Assembly: GCA_035547055.1 (NCBI GenBank)
Contig: DASZVN010000013.1
Coordinates: 1-55,278, forward strand
Source of the DNA: DASZVN01 sp035547055
GTDB taxonomy: Bacteria > Pseudomonadota > Alphaproteobacteria > Rhizobiales > Methylopilaceae
Direction: 5' to 3'
Length of the DNA: 55,278 nucleotides
The notes beneath the pieces were generated by a model. The model saw only the letters and a list, made by a program, of their open reading frames with translations, had not been told where the DNA came from and searched no databases. Shown here in pieces: positions 53,095 to 55,278 of this stretch (positions are counted from its first letter, which is position 1; each line of letters starts with the position of its first letter). The position numbers were made by a program, and so were the translations under genes.

Positions 53095-55278
53095 TCAGTG
53101 CGGGGCGAAGGTGTTCGAGCGCGGAAAGCCCTTCGGCGCGAGGCGGCCGGCATCGGCGCGGTTGCCGATCCAGTCGCGGAGGTCGTCGCCGGCGACCGTC
53201 CAGGTGCGGCCGGAGGAGTCGAGCCAGGTCAGGCCGTCGGCGAGCGCGAAGGTCTTGGCGTCGCTGACCCCGCCGTCCTTGTAGCGCTGGAGGCGCACGC
53301 CGCGGCCCCGCGCCATCTCCGCGACCTGGGCGAGCGCGAAGACGAGGAGCTTGCGGTTGTCGCCGACCAGCGCCACCATCTCGCCCTCGACCTTCACCGC
53401 GAGCTTCAGCTCGGCGCCGGTGTCGAGGTTCACGACCTGCCGCCCCTTGCGGGTCGAGGCGACGAGGTCGTCCTCGCCGACGACGAAGCCGCGCCCGCCG
53501 GTCGAGACCATCAGCCGCTTGGCGCCCGCGGCATAGGGGAACACCGCGGCGATGTCGGCGGCTTCGTCGAGGTCGGCGTGGAGGCGCACCGGCTCGCCCT
53601 GGCCGCGGCCGCCGGGCAGCTTGGCGCCGTCCAAGGTGAAGACCTTGCCGTCCGTCGCCACCACCAGGATCTTCGCCGTGGTCTCGGTGAAGAACGACCA
53701 GCGCAGCTTGTCCTCGGCCTTGAACTGGAGGCCGGACAGGTCCTGGACATGGCCGCGCAGCGCGCGGATCCAGCCCTTGTCGGACACCACGACCGTGATC
53801 GGCTCGCGTTCGACCAGGGCCTCGGCGAGGTCGATCATCGGCGTCTCGGCGGCCTCGGCGAAGCTGGTGCGGCGCTTGCCGAGCGGCGTCTCCGGCCCGA
53901 ACGTCTTCCTGACCGCGGCGAGCTCGCGCTTCACCGCCGTCCATTGCCGCCGCTCGGAGCCGAGCAGCGCCTCGATCTCGGCCTTCTCGCCGCCGAGCGT
54001 CTCGTGCTCGCGGCGGATCTCGATCTCCTCGAGCTTGGCCAGCGAGCGCAGGCGGATGTTGAGGATGGCGTCGGCCTGGACCTCGGTGAGGTCGTAGCGG
54101 CGCATCAGCTCGGCCTTGGGGTCGTCCTCCTCGCGGACGATGCGGATGACCTCATCGAGGTTGAGGTAGGCGACGAGGAGGCCGCCCAGCACCTCGAGCC
54201 GCCGGTCGATCGCGGCGAGGCGGAAGCGGGCGCGGCGCTGGACGACGTCGCGCCGGTGGTCGAGCCATTCCCTCAGCGCCTGTGCGAGGCCGAGCACCTG
54301 CGGCACCCGGCCCTTCACCAGGACGTTCATGTTGAGCGGGATGCGGGTCTCGAGATCGGACAGCTTGAACAGGCTCTCCATCAGGAGATCCGGGTCGACG
54401 GTGCGCGCCCTCGGCTCCAGCACGAGGCGGATGTCGTCGGCGGATTCGTCGCGGACGTCGGCGAGGATCGGCACCTTCTTGTCGAGGACGAGCCCGGCGA
54501 GCTGCTCCACCAGCCGCGACTTCGGCACCAGCCACGGGATCTCGGTCACGACCGCGACCCAGGTGCCATGGCCGGCGTCCTCCTTGTGCCAGCGCGCGCG
54601 GGTGCGGAAGGCGCCGCGCCCGGTGCGATAGGCCTCGGCGATCGCTGCGCGCGGCTCGACCACGATGCCCCCGGTCGGGAAATCCGGTCCCTGGACGAAG
54701 GCGAGGAGGTCGTCGGTGGCGGCCTTGGGGTTGTCGACGAGGTGGGTCGCCGCGTCGATCAGCTCCGCGACGTTGTGCGGCGGGATCGCCGTCGCCATGC
54801 CGACGGCGATGCCCTGCGTGCCGTTGGCGAGGAGGTTCGGGAAGGCGCCGGGCAGGACGACCGGCTCGTCCTCCGAGCCGTCATAGGTCGGGCGGAAATC
54901 GACCGCGTCCTCGTCGAGCCCCTCCAGCAGGAGGCGCGCGACCTCGGTCATCCGCGCCTCGGTGTAGCGCATGGCGGCAGCGCCATCGCCGTCGACATTG
55001 CCGAAATTGCCCTGGCCCTCGACCAGCGGCCAGCGCTGGGCGAACTCCTGGGCGAGACGGACCAGGGCGTCGTAGACCGCCTGGTCGCCATGGGGATGGA
55101 ACTTGCCGATGACGTCGCCCACGACGCGGGCCGATTTCTTGAATCCCTGGCCGGGGTCGAGACGAAGCTGCCGCATCGCATAGAGGATGCGGCGATGGAC
55201 CGGCTTCAGCCCGTCGCGGGCGTCGGGCAGGGCACGCTGGGTGATGGTCGAGAGCGCATAGGCGAGATAGCGCTCCTC
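53095..55278 (-). CDS. parC: DNA topoisomerase IV subunit A (5' end cut by window edge)
   Basis: 728 residues visible, missing a short N-terminus. The first visible residues EERYLAYALSTITQRALPDA continue RDGLKPVHRRILYAM. FKKSARVVGDVIGKFHPHGD and the catalytic Tyr in AAMRYTEARMTEVA follow, then NLLANGTQGIAVGMATAIPPH. The ParC rather than GyrA assignment rests on LRLDPGQGFKKSARVVGDVI and on the C-terminal domain, a six-bladed propeller lacking the GyrA box (QRRGGKG). Together with ParE it decatenates chromosomes. Confidence 0.95.
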   Translation of the reverse strand, partial: EERYLAYALSTITQRALPDARDGLKPVHRRILYAMRQLRLDPGQGFKKSARVVGDVIGKFHPHGDQAVYDALVRLAQEFAQRWPLVEGQGNFGNVDGDGAAAMRYTEARMTEVARLLLEGLDEDAVDFRPTYDGSEDEPVVLPGAFPNLLANGTQGIAVGMATAIPPHNVAELIDAATHLVDNPKAATDDLLAFVQGPDFPTGGIVVEPRAAIAEAYRTGRGAFRTRARWHKEDAGHGTWVAVVTEIPWLVPKSRLVEQLAGLVLDKKVPILADVRDESADDIRLVLEPRARTVDPDLLMESLFKLSDLETRIPLNMNVLVKGRVPQVLGLAQALREWLDHRRDVVQRRARFRLAAIDRRLEVLGGLLVAYLNLDEVIRIVREEDDPKAELMRRYDLTEVQADAILNIRLRSLAKLEEIEIRREHETLGGEKAEIEALLGSERRQWTAVKRELAAVRKTFGPETPLGKRRTSFAEAAETPMIDLAEALVEREPITVVVSDKGWIRALRGHVQDLSGLQFKAEDKLRWSFFTETTAKILVVATDGKVFTLDGAKLPGGRGQGEPVRLHADLDEAADIAAVFPYAAGAKRLMVSTGGRGFVVGEDDLVASTRKGRQVVNLDTGAELKLAVKVEGEMVALVGDNRKLLVFALAQVAEMARGRGVRLQRYKDGGVSDAKTFALADGLTWLDSSGRTWTVAGDDLRDWIGNRADAGRLAPKGFPRSNTFAPH

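Overview
The window reads as chromosomal DNA of a high-GC (about 65-70 percent) alphaproteobacterium, most likely of the Hyphomicrobiales (Rhizobiales). Points in favour: a MucR/Ros regulator, DUF3775, DUF1236 and DUF2853 proteins, a PopZ homologue next to a TolC homologue and a short Pcm, the split ATP synthase F0 operon with both b' and b subunits, an aa3-oxidase subunit IV gene just before a three-gene transhydrogenase operon, a PDH E1 beta with its own lipoyl domain, and many palindromic intergenic repeats typical of this group. The genus cannot be named from the sequence alone.

Layout. 1-5975: an exported protein (cut by the window edge), a DUF2267-like protein, an M20 dipeptidase, folP-folB, a DUF3775 protein, a zinc alcohol dehydrogenase and a DUF1810 protein. 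6387-7831: a MucR-type regulator with a degenerate zinc finger and a likely fluoroacetate dehalogenase. 7976-14419: the pyruvate dehydrogenase operon (pdhA, pdhB, pdhC, lpdA), interrupted by a low-GC orphan ORF, a GFA-family gene and a tautomerase gene. 14545-19105: beta carbonic anhydrase, an orphan form-II CoxL-like molybdenum hydroxylase, nudC and a HIT protein. 19162-24066: SRP RNA (ffs), dnaX, ybaB, three small genes, recR and a DUF1236 protein. 24263-30412: atpI-B-E-F'-F, COX subunit IV and pntAA-pntAB-pntB, an energy-coupling block.

30633-35345 is the most accessory-looking part: a LuxR-type quorum-sensing regulator broken by an apparent one-base frameshift, an intact LuxI-type acyl-homoserine-lactone synthase, a 62-residue ORF, an XRE regulator, tRNA-Asn, a small membrane protein, MTA/SAH nucleosidase (which removes the by-product of AHL synthesis) and an RTX protein. 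35408-39759 holds an alpha/beta hydrolase, tRNA-Cys, pcm, a TolC-family channel and popZ. 39780-47735 is a mixed catabolic and accessory stretch: MetE-like protein, a truncated AbiEii toxin with a partner gene, gentisate dioxygenase, an M15-like protein, a Rieske-FAD reductase, an exported protein, a YjbR protein and a membrane acyltransferase. 47732-55278 holds an MmgE/PrpD protein, glnE, a glutathione S-transferase and parC (cut by the window edge).

No rRNA, prophage, CRISPR array or insertion sequence was seen. The best candidates for a second look are the broken LuxR beside an intact LuxI and its small neighbours, the low-GC ORF inside the PDH operon, the cluster of small genes separating ybaB from recR, and at least five families of dispersed palindromic repeats, one of which supplies a gene's stop codon.
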